Shown here: in pieces, positions 36,675 to 49,123 of the stretch
Layout: every line of letters begins with the position of its first letter
Position numbering within the stretch: the stretch's first letter is position 1
Assembly (NCBI GenBank): GCA_051294375.1
Contig: CM119271.1
Location: forward strand, 8,113,788 to 8,177,787
Length of the DNA: 64,000 bases
Reading direction: 5' to 3'
Origin: Paraspadella gotoi
Lineage: Eukaryota; Chaetognatha
Position numbers and translations under genes: made by a program
The notes under the pieces: generated by a model
The model's database searches: none
What the model was told of the DNA's origin: nothing
Seen by the model: only the letters and a program-made list of their open reading frames with translations

Positions 36675-37727
36675 ATCTCAAGTTCCTGGAGCGACGAGCC
36701 TATGCCCGGCCGTCGGCGGCAGTGGGCGGGAGGGTTTTTTTTTTTTTTAAAAATCCTCTCCCCCATCTAAGCTCCGGACGAGTAGGAGGGTCGGCCGTTG
36801 GTGGCGTCGAAGGTTGCGTGCGCGAGCCGACTGGAGCCCGCACGGGCTGCAGATTCGGTGGTTTAGTAGCGAATATTCGACGAGACCTCGGAAGACCGAA
36901 GTGGAGAAGGGTTTCCAGTGAACAGCAGATTGAATCATGGCAGCGGATCCTAAGTCGTAGGCGAACGCCGTTCTGAGAGGCACGGTACGCTTGTTTTTCA
37001 CTTGCTCCCCGGAACGAGCGAAAGGGAATCCGCGTCAAATATTCCGCGGAGGCGTAGACGCCGTGGAGGACCGTGGGTCGGGCCTTGCTGCCCCGCGTCA
37101 AGCGCCTGGCAAAAACGCGAGCGATCTGGGGCGACGTCGTCGTCAGGGCCGGGAGAGTTCTTCTTTTCTTTGTAAGGTTCGCAGGCAGCCTGGAAGGGGT
37201 TCGCCCCGAGAGAGGGTGCAACAGCGATTTTCCGCAAAAAGCTCTGCGCGCTCTCGCAGGTCCGAGTCCTGTCGCCGGCCCTTGAAAACCCAGGGACGGC
37301 ACTTCGGTGAATCTGGCGCTACTCGTACCCATATCCGCCAGCAGGTTCTCCGAGGTGACAGCCTCTGGTCGACCTAGACAATGTAGTAAGGGGAAGTCGG
37401 CCAAAATGGATCCGTTAACTTCGAGCGACAAGGATTGGCTCTAAGGGCCGCGGGCGGACGGGACCTGCTCGAAAACGAGATGGCGGGACGGTCGCCGGAT
37501 GCGGCGGAACTGGAACAAAGTTCGGAGGTCCGAGCCGCGGCACCTCGTTGTGTTTGGCGCTGGCGCTTGAAGGACCGAGTTCGGATCTGCCGGGGGCCTT
37601 TCCGTCGGACCCGCCTCAGCCTGCGAGGGGGGCGTAGGGGCACCGGCGTTCGCGCCCGACCGTTCCTGCGTCGTTCTCTTCGTCCGTCGAAGCCAACGGT
37701 CAACTTAGAAGACTGGCACCGGACCTG

Positions 37728-37759
<32 letters not shown>

Positions 37760-38741
37760 CGCGACGGTCCCCGGGGATGTTTGACGCTGATTGTGATTTC
37801 TGCCCAGGCTCTGAATGTCAAAGTGAAGGAAATTTCATCGGAAGCGCGTGAGTAAACGGCGGGGGGAGAAACGGAATATTGACTCTCTTTAAGGTAGCCA
37901 AATGCCTCGTCATACTAATTAGTGAGCGCCCATGAACGGGTCGATGAACGAGATTCCCGCTGTCCCTATCTACTATCTAGCGAAACGGACAGCAAGGGAA
38001 CGGCGGCTTGGGCAGAATCAGCGGGGAAAGGACCCTGTTGAGCTTGACTCTTAGTTCCGAGTTGTGGAGAAGACACGAGGGTGTAGGATAGGTAGGATGT
38101 GCTCGCTCCTTCGCGGGTGGGTACGCCGGTGGAAATACCACCACCTCCCGTCGTTTCTCTACTTACGCGGGGTTATCGGCGACGGGCCCCCCTCGCTGGT
38201 GGGCCTCGGATTCTGGCAGCTACGGGGAGGGGAAAGCCGGCCTCGCGTCGGGTATCCCATCTTCTCCCAAGCTGCTCCGGGGCGGACAGCGCCCGGGCGG
38301 GGAGTTTGGACTGGCGGCTACATCCTTTTCAAAGCGTAACGCGGGTGTCGGCGGATAGGCCGAGGCTCAAAGCGGGGACAGAAACCTTCGCGTAGAGCAA
38401 AAAGGGCAAAAGTGGCTCGATTCCCGACCTTCGTAAAGGGTGACTGGACCGTGAAAGCGCGGCCTATCGATTCCTTTCTGTTTATTCCCCCGGGCGTTCG
38501 TTGGGGGCGAAGAGGTGTCAGAAAGTTACGCACAGGGATAACTGCTTGTGGCAGCCAAGCGTTCATAGCGACGTTGCTTTTTTGGATCCTTCGGATTGTC
38601 GGCGCTCTTCCTATTCATTGCGAGGGGTAAGGCAGAATTCGGCCAAGCGTCGGATTGTTCACCCGCCAATAGGGAACGTGAGCTGGACGTTTAGACCGTC
38701 GTGATTACAGGTTAGTTTTACCCTAAACTGATGACTCGATC
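36675..38741 (+). rRNA. 28S large-subunit rRNA, 3' half, partial
   Basis: Recognisable 28S blocks follow in the correct order: GAGCCTATGCCCGGCCGTCG, GTGGAGAAGGGTTTCCAGTG, GACAGCCTCTGGTCGACCTA, GGAAGTCGGCCAAAATGGAT. Next come CTTTAAGGTAGCCAAATGCC (domain IV), CAGCGGGGAAAGGACCCTGT, CAGGGATAACTGCTTGTGGC (peptidyl-transferase centre) and TTCATAGCGACGTTGCTTTT. The last are GGGAACGTGAGCTGGACGTT and CAGGTTAGTTTTACCCTAAA. The fragment spans roughly the D8 expansion to just short of the sarcin-ricin loop, and stops at a 25-N gap. It has many one- or two-base indels at normally invariant positions, so it is either an error-rich consensus or a pseudogene. The 5' half, 5.8S and 18S are not in the window. 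Protein frames here are spurious. The 5' edge is uncertain. Confidence 0.92.
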
Positions 38742-38766
38742 NNNNNNNNNNNNNNNNNNNNNNNNN
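38742..38766. other. run of 25 N
   Basis: Placeholder gap cutting the 28S rRNA just before its last conserved segment. The following sequence starts with (GA)n (38767-38799) and is not rDNA. Confidence 0.95.
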
Positions 38767-38799
<33 letters not shown>

Positions 38800-38802
<3 letters not shown>

Positions 38803-39646
38803 ATTATGAAGCCTTTTCGGGCTAAAACGAGCGAAAAAGTATGAATTATTATGGGGTGGAAAAAAAAAAGCGGGACAGAGACAGAGACGCCTCCATCGAC
38901 GAAGTCTTTGGCGACGCGATTTCGTGGGAGGAGTCGGCGACGTAAGACGTTGAGAGAGAGAGAGGGAGAATTATTGATCCTAGAAAGATCGAGAGAGAGA
39001 GAAATGGGTGACCACTGATATGTGATCACTGACCAGTTCCCGATGAGAGTGTGGCTTGACCCCACACCGACTATGCCCGGTGCAGGCTATCCCTGGGGCC
39101 AGGGAAGAGCGACCGTGTGTGCGAATTGAATGGCGTAACTTTGAATTTAGTACTGGATCCTTTTTTTTTTGTAGCATCGTGAATTTATGGTCAACACTTT
39201 TTTGCAAAGACCTTGGCGACTGCGGTATTACAGCATCATGAAATAGCCTTTGCCATCAGCATTACGGCAGTCAAGACTAGAGAATGCCCATTGGGTAAGA
39301 ATTTAGAATGGCGGCAACATTTTAGAGATCGATCGATTGAGTCAACGAGTTTCAATTATACAAAGCTTCAAGCTTCTGGAAGAGTTAGCGTGGGCGGCCG
39401 CCGCTTTTGAAAGACGAACAAAATGCGTTTTTGAAAAAAAAAAGACGAATTTTCTTGGCGAATGGAAATAGATCCAAAAAAAGAAAGAAAGAATAAGCAT
39501 AAGGGTGAACGGCCGCTCGAAATCGCAAAAACTGCCTTTTAAAATTGAATTAAACCGTCATGAATAGTTTTTTATTGCTCTATTAGGTTATTTGATGATT
39601 TTATACAAGGGCAAAATTACATTTCTCTGTTTACTAAAAATTATGT

Positions 39647-39647
<1 letters not shown>
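38800..39647. other. unrecognised unique sequence
   Basis: It includes a moderately GC-rich stretch at about 39005-39140 with paired words (GTGTGGCTTGACCCCACACC is a short hairpin). I looked for snRNA, tRNA and 5S signatures and could not assign it. Confidence 0.4.
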
Positions 39648-39649
<2 letters not shown>

Positions 39650-39703
<54 letters not shown>

Positions 39704-39974
39704 GCTGGCAACCCGCTCGACCACCTTGCCAAAAAACTGGGAGACAAGAACGAGGCGGAAAAAACCAAACAATTTTTNNNNNNNNNNNNNNNNNNNNNNN
39801 NNNNNNNNNNNNNNNNNNNNNNNNNNNNNNNNNNNNNNNNNNNNNNNNNNNNNNNNNNNNNNNNNNNNNNNNNNNNNNNNNNNNNNNNNNNNNNNNNNNN
39901 NNNNNNNNNNNNNNNNNNNNNNNNNNNNNNNNNNNNNNNNNNNNNNNNNNNNNNNNNNNNNNNNNNNNNNNNNN

Positions 39975-40008
<34 letters not shown>
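39650..40008. repeat. (CT)n tracts on both sides of a 197-N gap
   Basis: A (CT)n tract covers about 39652-39700, unique sequence 39701-39777, N 39778-39974 and (CT)n again 39975-40008. The gap probably hides more simple sequence. Confidence 0.85.
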
Positions 40009-40011
<3 letters not shown>

Positions 40012-40237
40012 TCATACGTTTTTCTCCCAGCGTGCCCTCGGAAAGACCATTAAGCGAAGGCAGTGACCAAAAGAGAACTCAAAGAATAAATCTTTGGCTT
40101 TTTCTTTCTTTATTTATTTCTCTTTGTTTGTCGAGTCGCAACTCGAAACTGTGAAAGGCGTTATAAAGAAAGCGCAAGAAAAATAAATCAATTTTCATCC
40201 TTTTCAGTTTGAAAGATTTCCAAAATTTTGAGGCGGA

Positions 40238-40390
40238 AACCGGGCCCGGTCGGCGATCCCGGTTCGGCCGATCCCGGTCGGCCGATTCCCGGTTGCGGCG
40301 ATCCCGGTCAGGCGATCCCGGTCGGCGATTCCGGTCGGCGATCCCGGTCGCGGTGTTGATTCGGCCGGTTCGGTCGGCGATCTCCGGTAG
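40238..40390 (+). repeat. minisatellite, CGGCGATCCCGGT units
   Basis: About 10-12 imperfect 12-14 bp units of the type CGGCGATCCCGGT, with variants such as CGGCCGATCCCGGT and GGCGATTCCGGT. The arginine/serine-rich frames across it are translations of the repeat. Confidence 0.85.
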
Positions 40391-43300
40391 TTCAGTCCTC
40401 AATTGGCTTTTTACCTCACTCTTATTCATTCGCTGAAGTAAAGTTTAAGGATTCATATACTAAATAACAATTATTAATTCTTAATAATCAGTTTACACAG
40501 TTATGCTTTATAACTTTTATTTTGACGAGAAGTTTCCTCAAAATGCAGACAAACAAACAGATAGATTGACAGAGAGACAGGAGAGCCAACGCCAGAAACA
40601 GTACATCAATGTATATTGTATCAATTGCAGCATAACAAAAAATATAGCATATGATTTTCCTTTCTTTCGAGATAAGCCATTCTTCCATTAAGGTCGGTCA
40701 GTCCACATACTTTCCCACCCCTACTCGCTCCCCTCCCTCTGTAAACTCCGCCGTAGAAACCTCTTCTTTCCCCTCGATCCCCCGGCCCCAACCCACCAAC
40801 CTCCGAGACGAGGCGGCGCCCCAAGCGTTCTTTTTAATGCAAAACGTCTCCGCGTGTATTATATCCTTCTCTGCCTCTGGCGGTCGTCAATCAAGGAAGT
40901 GAAAAAAATTATGAACATTGTCAGTTGATCGGTCTTCGTTACCCTCGCTCCGCTGGGAGCTGGAAGAAAGGGAGGAAGAAAAAAAAAAAATGGGGGGAGG
41001 GGCGATCTTGGGTGTATTGGCGGTGGAGGTGAGTAATGCCTCTTTCCACCCCCTCCTACATCCCACAGACGCTTTCTGCCTAACCGCCGCGGCAGACNNN
41101 NNNNNNNNNNNNNNNNNNNNNNNNNNNNNNNNNNNNNNNNNNNNNNNNNNNNNNNNNNNNNNNNNNNNNNNNNNNNNNNNNNNNNNNNNNNNNNNNNNNN
41201 NNNNNNNNNNNNNNNNNNNNNNNNNNNNNNNNNNNNNNNNNNNNNNNNNNNNNNNNNNNNNNNNNNNNNNNNNNNNNNNNNNNNNCAGATATTTTCTTAT
41301 GCTGCCGGTCTCGTTGTGAAAATTTTTTTTTCTTCGCTGCCCTTTGCGGTTTAAAAAAAAATGTTTTCCTTTGAATTCTTTGTCAATATTTATCTTTCTT
41401 AATTAAATTCAAACTATGAAATTTTCAATTTACCCCATTTCTCTTCGGAGGCGTGGGTTTCGAATCTCACCGCTGCCACCACATTGAAGGAAGAGTTAAG
41501 TCTTGCACAGTTCCATTGGTTATGCACGCTGATTGGTCAAAGCCTATTCCATCTTGACCAATCAGGATTCGGAGACGATCCCGTCCCGTTTCTCTCCTGT
41601 TTTGGGTTGATTATCCTGCGATGATATCATGTTTCTTACTTCAGTCTTTGGTTTTATTGTGCTTATTCTTCATGTGTTTTTGTTTCTCTTTTTCTGTTTT
41701 CTACTTTTAATTGTNNNNNNNNNNNNNNNNNNNNNNNNNNNNNNNNNNNNNNNNNNNNNNNNNNNNNNNNNNNNNNNNNNNNNNNNNNNNNNNNNNNNNN
41801 NNNNNNNNNNNNNNNNNNNNNNNNNNNNNNNNNNNNNNNNNNNNNNNNNNNNNNNNNNNNNNNNNNNNNNNNNNNNNNNNNNNNNNNNNNNNNNNNNNNN
41901 NNNNNNNNNNNNNNNNNNNNNNNNNNNNNNNNNNNNNNNNNNNNNNNNNNNNNNNNNNNNNNNNNNNNNNNNNNNNNNNNNNNNNNNNNNNNNNNNNNNN
42001 NNNNNNNNNNNNNNNNNNNNNNNNNNNNNNNNNNNNNNNNNNNNNNNNNNNNNNNNNNNNNNNNNNNNNNNNNNNNNNNNNNNNNNNNNNNNNNNNNNNT
42101 TTTTTTTTTCTTTCCTTCTGCTTTTTCGCCTCGAGATTGTGGTGTTGGGAATCGGATCAAAAGAGGGCGCGGAACGATCAATCATTTTTTTTCCCCGCNN
42201 NNNNNNNNNNNNNNNNNNNNNNNNNNNNNNNNNNNNNNNNNNNNNNNNNNNNNNNNNNNNNNNNNNNNNNNNNNNNNNNNNNNNNNNNNNNNNNNNNNNN
42301 NNNNNNNNNNNNNNNNNNNNNNNNNNNNNNNNNNNNNNNGGAAGAGGGAGAAAGGGAGAAGGGAAAAATTAAAAGGGGGACTATTGACAAAGGGATTTAA
42401 ATGGAAAGGGTAAAAGGGGAAAAAATGAAAAATGGAAAAGGAGAAAAATTTAAGAAGGGGAGGAAGGTCTAAAGATAAGAAAGGAAAAGGAAAAGAGAGC
42501 AAAAGTCTATTAGGGTAAAACGCGGCTGCCCCAGCGGGCGGCGAAGGAGGAAGGAAAATGGGAGGCAGCCGCGGCGCCGTCAGCAGCGGCGGCGGTTTGC
42601 GACGGCGACTGCTGCTTCCAACTCCCACGCCCTCCGCTTCCATCCAAACTTTTTCGACGTTCGTCGCTGGAGACGCGAGAATTCGTCGGAACCGAGGGGC
42701 GAAACAAACTCCGTCTAATTACTCAGCCTTCCGACAGCGGGCGTCGTCGCGATATGATTGATTGGTTTCCCGATTGATTGGGTTCCTGATTGATTGGTCG
42801 CTCCATCGTTTGCGATTTCCCTAACGACGTTGAGAAGTCGAAGACGACGGCGTTGCGATTGGCGGACATCGTTTTGATCGCAGCAACGGTCATGGCATCT
42901 GCAGAAACAAGATTAACGAAGACCGAGATGACGAGGATTGCACATTGCACAATGACAGGAGAAATATTAACAATCAAAACGAAAACAAGGGAGGTAAGTC
43001 ACTCATGAATGATCCTCACTACGTAGAACAACAACGACAACCGAACGCGCGGGGNNNNNNNNNNNNNNNNNNNNNNNNNNNNNNNNNNNNNNNNNNNNNN
43101 NNNNNNNNNNNNNNNNNNNNNNNNNNNNNNNNNNNNNNNNNNNNNNNNNNNNNNNNNNNNNNNNNNNNNNNNNNNNNNNNNNNNNNNNNNNNNNNNNNNN
43201 NNNNNNNNNNNNNNNNNNNNTTATTATACGAGTATTTCCGAGAAAACCGCAGGTTCACTCTCTCGTTGCCCACACGACCCAAGTTCCACCAGGGGTGCTA

Positions 43301-44425
43301 TATTTTCAACCTCTCTCTCCCTCTCCCTCTCTATCCACTCTCTCTCGCTCTCGCATAATAACTGGGCGTTTGTTGCGTCGGTTGTTATGTCAACCGACGT
43401 TAACTGCTTTTTTCAATCAACACCGGAAAGATGACGACGACGACGACGACGATGAAGACGACGACGACGATGGCGACAATGACTCCGACGACGTCGCTGA
43501 ATATGACGATAATGAGAACGATGAGAAAAGATAGTTATAAGTTATAGTGTAGTTATAGTATAAGTTATAGTTATAACTTATAGTGACGACGATAGATTTT
43601 TTTTTTAGATAGAGAAGATGGTAGCGGGCATTGCAAAGTCCACTCGGCTTATAGACCTCGTAACTTCAGTTGTGACCCGATGGCTCATTCAGTGAAAATC
43701 TACTTGGTATCGGGTTCAATTTACGACTGGGTACCAACCTTATGGGAATCGTAAGTGACCATGATCACGATCGGGCAACAGGAAGATGAGAAACGAAAAA
43801 ATGACAACCAATGCAATGGACGATTATAATGGAAAATTGTTTTTAAAAAATAACAATGAGAGAAAAGAAACTGACAGGTCCAATGACATATCATAACTGA
43901 CATATCATAACTGACAAGTCCAATGACATATCATAACTGACGAACGAACGAACGAAAGAGAAAATTTGCCGAAAGAGAAAAACAAAGATGAAAAAAAAAA
44001 GACGTAATGCGATTTGTGGCGCAGCTGCTCGTCCGCGATCGGAGGCCGTGATTTGGAGGCGAGGGGTTGACCGCAGATTCGCTGCGGGGGAAAAGACGTT
44101 GACGTCTAAAATGGGCGTGGCATCGGCGAAGTGGGCGTGGCTGTAAAAAAAAGATGGCGATCAAAAGGAGAGAAAATGCGGTTCGATCGATGCGATGGAA
44201 TCACTTTTTTTAGTCTTAACGTCGCACGGTTTCGGATAGGGTCGTCCGTTTTGGAGACGAGTCAAGTTTCGCTCAGAATGGTATTAAGTTATGCGTACGT
44301 ATGTAAGTTTAAAACTCAAGATTTTTCATGTTTCTTTAAGATAAATTTTTATTCGATGACGATTTTATAAACTTCATTTGGAAATGGACCACTTATGCAT
44401 TTTAATTTATTCATCTCAATGCTTA
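40391..44425. other. no recognisable gene; five N gaps
   Basis: N runs lie at 41098-41285, 41715-42099, 42199-42339 and 43055-43220 (plus the earlier 39778-39974). Notable pieces are a CCAAT inverted pair at 41530-41564, a (GAC)n-rich acidic-coding stretch at about 43430-43505 and TTATAG/TATAAC words at 43535-43583. A three-fold repeat of TGACATATCATAACTGAC lies at about 43884-43940, and two GGGCGTGGC boxes at about 44112 and 44132. No protein family is recognised. Confidence 0.5.
41530..41564. promoter_or_regulatory. inverted pair of CCAAT boxes
   Basis: TGATTGGTCAA at 41530-41540 and its exact reverse complement TTGACCAATCA at 41554-41564. An NF-Y-type promoter element is possible, but no gene start is seen beside it. 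Confidence 0.25.
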
Positions 44426-47400
44426 TTTGTTTCGCTCTCTCTTCTCCTCCTCTGCTCTCTCTCTTTTCTCTCTCTCACTCGTCTTCTCTCCGTCTCTCCA
44501 TCTCTTCTCTTCCTCTCTCGTGTCGTGTGCTCTCTCTCAGATGGTACAGTTTCACAGAGAAGAAATCTGCTTTTTCTCTCTCTCAAGTAAATTGTCAATC
44601 TTCTGAGTTCCAGATTGACTCTCAAAGCGTCAAGTGCATCTTCCGCACATCGTTTCCTGGCTGCACGACGTCTTACACCCAGCGGCGGCGGCGGCGGCGG
44701 CACCAGCGGCAGCGTCCGCCTTAAGAGAATCGGTCCCCGGAGATTTTTTCGAGTGATTAATGTGGAGACGGGGAAATTTTCCGCCTCGGGCGCCGGAGAC
44801 GAGATGGACGGGCGCCGTATGCAAAGACGGATGAGCGTCCGGAAACGAGGCAGTCTCCCGCGCCGGATGCGGGTGGGATATTGGCGCCGATTCTGAGTGT
44901 AAGCGGGGGTGAGGGGGGGGTAAACGGCGTTCGGCGTCGGACGAGAAAGAGAGATCTAAAATCGACGCGACGATGGAAAGCGGAGGTGGAAACGACGCCG
45001 AAAACGCGCGCCGGCGCCGACCGATGGCGCTTGTCTTTGGCGCCAAACGATGGCACCAACAGATGGCGCCCATCGTTCCCGGAACTGAGTCCGTGGAACC
45101 GGAAGTCTGAGACGAGATTCTCGTCAGACCCAAAAAAAAAAAGAAGAAAGAAAGAAAAAAAGAAAGTTTCCTTGGAGATTCGATTTTGTTGACCGACGTC
45201 TGTTTAAAGCGTCGGGTGCCGGTCGCGAGGGACAAAGCGCGAGTTGGGTCTTCAATCAAGACAAGCTTCTTCTTTTTTTTACTTTTTTTTTTGTCAAGCC
45301 GGTTTCTCAATTTGACGGCGTCTGTGAAGTGATCAAACGCGAAATCAAGCGTGTGAAAGTCACTAAAAACACGTATGACATCACAAGTATTCAAACTACT
45401 ATTTTACCAGATTATTTCACCTTTGAATTCTTTAATTTTAAGCTTTAGTTTTTTTTTTTTAGTCAAGCTGATAAAAAGGAACTTTAACACTGAAACTTTG
45501 AAAGTAATAAATTAGATTTAATCCAGTAATAAAACGAACAAAGAAATTAAGTTAATAGTTTAAAAGGCACAGATGAGCAAAATAACCTTCGTTTGATAAA
45601 CTACAATAAAAGGGTCTCTAAGAAGTATTTCACCGTCCCCCGCGTTTCCCGTCGACTCGACGATTACGCTCCCTAATGTTTTCTAAGGCCTTTTGTTTTT
45701 TGTTTTGTTTTTTTTTGTTTTTTTTTAAGGCCTTTTGTTTTTTTTCTTTTCCTTTCGTCTCCGAATCGTTTCGATCGAAAATCCCCGAGGCGTGACGAGT
45801 GATCCGCCCCATTTTCTCCGCGCGAAAGAATTCGATTTTTCTGAGTCACAACAAGTTTCTTTTGTTCTCTAGTTTCGCCATGTGGCGCGGGGGCCGCCAG
45901 GCCGCCCTCGATCGCTAGCACGACTTGTGGCCGCCCAGGCCCGCGCGACGCGCTGCCGAGATCAGCGCCGTCGGAGAGGATGGGTGGGTGATTTTTCTCT
46001 TGTCGCGCCGACGCCACAAACTGACTCTAGTCCTCAATCTCTCGTCGTCTCTCCTCTCCGGTGTCTCTCGTCCCTCCTGTCCGACTCTCGTCGTCTCTCT
46101 CTCTCTCTTTATCGGTCTCTCAAGGGTAACAACGAACAATGACGCCGAAGGCAACGACAGTCTGGCAAGAAAAACAATTACGGTTATGCCCCGAAGAAAG
46201 AAAAACGGAGTCGGGTTTTGGGAAACAAAACCCAAAAGGGAGAAACAATAACGAGGATACCGCAAGAAACAAAATCCAAAAGGATCTGGCGAGAAACAAT
46301 GACGAGGACCCATGCAAGAAACAACAATTCAGAGCGAGTTTTTGGTTTTCAGGCTTCGCTCAATTCAAGTCAAGTTTGAGATTTGAAGTGAGAACAAAAC
46401 GTCAACTCAATTCCCTCTTCTCTTTCTTCGTCTTTGTCACGCGTTCTGACGCTGACCATTCAGCAACAGCTTGTTTCATTTTGTTCTTCATCGAGTTCAA
46501 ATCTTTCCATCCATTTAACAAAACGTAGCCGCTTTTATGAAATTGATACAAGCAATAGAAAATTATCGCATTCATTTAATAAAAAAGCTATCTTGCTCAC
46601 AACGACCTCTTACAAGATAATAACATAGCAGGACCCTGCAAACTCATAAGCGAGACTCTCTCGTCTCTTTAGTTACGCCGCGAGTACTCGCGGAGCAACT
46701 CTATAAGTCACTTTTCGGTCGGTCTGTCGGTCGGTCTGTCGGTTTGTCGGTATGTCTGTCCATAGGTCTGTCTCACGTTAAAAACGCTCATTTGTCAAGC
46801 CAGAAAAAAAAAACAGAACGTTTCAGAAATTCACGGGCACAGAAAGTTATTGTAGTCGTTTAGTCATGTCACGTCATGACACTACATGTCATATCAGGTC
46901 ATGTCGTGTCACGAAATAAAGCCGTCTCTGCGGCGCAACGCATTTGAATTACCGTTCTTGTTTCTCTCTACTCCGGCGAGTTTCGCTTTCTTCTTCATTC
47001 CTACCCTTTTTCCTCCCTCTCTCCATTCTCTTTCCTCCAATTAGCCACGCGCTCCCTTCTGTAAAAAGTAGATCGCGTGGGGTGAGAAAGCGTTTCTTGG
47101 TTGCTTAGCGACGTCGAAAGCCAAGACTTTCGGACGCGATTGTGCTGTCGTCGTCGTCGTCATCGTCATCAGCGGATGAGGTGTTGACTTGCCAAATTTC
47201 CGTGTCCCTAGTCGCCGTAGCAGTCGTCAGCGTGGTCGTCGTCGTCGTCGTCGTCGTCGTCGTCCTCGTTCTTGATAATCCCGGACGACGACGACAAACA
47301 AAAGAATGATAGAAAGAAGAATACAAATTTGGAAATCCGTTTCCTATTGTTTCGCGACCGAATTGAGCCTTTCTTTTCGGTCGTTGTTGTTGTTCCCTTT

Positions 47401-47590
47401 TGTCTTGGTTGTCGTTGTTGTCGGGGACGAGCGTCCGAGAAAAGAAGATCCGAGAAACGTTTTATCTCGTTGATTCGATTAAATTTGTTTGTATAATCGA
47501 TTTCTGAATCTTTTTTAACCGAATTAAATGGGAGGAGAAAATCGATAAGCGATGAAAGGCAGAGAGTTTTCTGGTCGTCGTCGTCGTCGT

Positions 47591-48135
47591 NNNNNNNNNN
47601 NNNNNNNNNNNNNNNNNNNNNNNNNNNNNNNNNNNNNNNNNNNNNNNNNNNNNNNNNNNNNNNNNNNNNNNNNNNNNNNNNNNNNNNNNNNNNNNNNNNN
47701 NNNNNNNNNNNNNNNNNNNNNNNNNNNNNNNNNNNNNNNNNNNNNNNNNNNNNNNNNNNNNNNNNNNNNNNNNNNNNNNNNNNNNNNNNNNNNNNNNNNN
47801 NNNNNNNNNNNNNNNNNNNNNNNNNNNNNNNNNNNNNNNNNNNNNNNNNNNNNNNNNNNNNNNNNNNNNNNNNNNNNNNNNNNNNNNNNNNNNNNNNNNN
47901 NNNNNNNNNNNNNNNNNNNNNNNNNNNNNNNNNNNNNNNNNNNNNNNNNNNNNNNNNNNNNNNNNNNNNNNNNNNNNNNNNNNNNNNNNNNNNNNNNNNN
48001 NNNNNNNNNNNNNNNNNNNNNNNNNNNNNNNNNNNNNNNNNNNNNNNNNNNNNNNNNNNNNNNNNNNNNNNNNNNNNNNNNNNNNNNNNNNNNNNNNNNN
48101 NNNNNNNNNNNNNNNNNNNNNNNNNNNNNNNNNNN
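47591..48135. other. run of 545 N in copy A1
   Basis: The gap lies between (GTC)n and (GCG)n sequence. The matching part of the A-depleted copy (about 53375-54165) is continuous and about 790 bp long. Confidence 0.95.
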
Positions 48136-48959
48136 CCGCGGCGGCGGCGGCGGTATCCGCAGCCGCTGAGATCATTGCCGTCGACGCCAAATGTCACGCT
48201 CCGGCGACGACGATAAAGGAAAAAAAAAATAAAAGAGCAGAGGACGAGTCTCGTAAAAACGGTGGGATTGTCGCACGTGGAAAAACAAACTGTAATAACG
48301 GCGAAACTGACTGTAATGACTGAGTCTATAAGATAAACAGTCTAAATCAAAGTAGACAACGCTGTGAATTTATTATTTGACTTGATTTATATTTTCGAGG
48401 CCAGACGTACGCTGTGCTGCTTCAAGCCGACCAGTTTTAAAGACATTATAAAAAGTTTTAAAGATATCTGCGATTAAGATTCTTAAAACTAAACTTTTTA
48501 AACTAAAAAATATGATTAAAAATATTTCTAATTTTCATAATTTTTAAATACAATATTAAGAGTAATAAGCATCTTCGATATACGTACACTGGTTATCTTA
48601 AAATTCTTTTATTCATGTTATGTATTTTGCACTCAAAGAAGCAAAACTTTTCATGTTCATTTGTTTCTAAACGAGCCTCGATTCATCGCTCATTTAAATA
48701 AAACGATGTCTGTGGATTCTTTGTGAACAAAATTTATATTTAATCTCAACGTACAAGCATTTTTCAAAAATTCAATGAAAATAAGATTTTAATAACCTCA
48801 TAAATACTTTTTAAAATTTTTTTTCATCTATCAAAATATTAATTTACGTAAACCTTTTAGGAAAAGTGCAAAGTTTTAAAGCGAATTAAAAACAGATCTA
48901 TAACTCACGCAACAAGGTTCCGGTTATGTAATAAAAGAAAAATTTTGCCCCCTTTCGGC

Positions 48960-49123
48960 ATACTTACCTGGCTCAGGGGATACCTTGATCAGCAAGGAGG
49001 TTCCCCCAGGGCGAGGCCCTTCCATTGCACTACGGTTGGGCTGACCCTTGCGATTTCCCCAAATGTGGGAAACTCGGGAGCATAATTTGTGATAGTGGGG
49101 TCTGCGTACGCGCTAACCCCTCA
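48960..49123 (+). ncRNA. U1 spliceosomal snRNA
   Basis: The 164-nt gene starts ATACTTACCTGGC, whose ACTTACCTG pairs with 5' splice sites. It continues with GGATACCTTGATCA (stem-loop I), GGTTCCCCCAGGGCGAGGCC and CCATTGCACTACGG (stem-loop II). CCCTTGCGATTTCCCCAAAT and GTGGGAAACTCG (stem-loop III) follow. Next is the Sm site AATTTGTGA at about 49084 and a terminal stem CGTACGCG. Every conserved block of metazoan U1 is present and the length matches the usual 164 nt, so the gene looks intact. U1 snRNP defines 5' splice sites in the nucleus. Promoter elements (PSE) and the 3' box could not be assigned with confidence. A degenerate counterpart lies about 6.0 kb downstream at 54961. Confidence 0.95.

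Noticed and set aside
37880-37910. R2-type retrotransposon insertion in 28S
   Set aside because: The target sequence around TTAAGGTAGCC continues uninterrupted into the downstream 28S sequence.
36659-38704. Open frames of 100-240 codons across the 28S region
   Set aside because: The sequence is rRNA; the frames are chance readings of a GC-rich structural RNA.
39005-39140. GC-rich hairpin-forming stretch near the 28S fragment as an snRNA or spacer RNA
   Set aside because: It does not match U2, U4, U5, U6, U11, U12, 7SK, SRP or RNase P signatures as far as I can judge by eye.
41447-41483. tRNA-like 3' end (GGGTTTCGAATCTCACCGCT)
   Set aside because: No matching acceptor, D or anticodon arm is found upstream, so it is not a tRNA gene. 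A tRNA-derived SINE remnant is possible but unsupported.
43295-43534. Acidic poly-Asp frame as a nuclear acidic protein
   Set aside because: It is a (GAC)n microsatellite with decayed edges, and similar (GAC)n/(GTC)n tracts occur in non-coding parts throughout the window.
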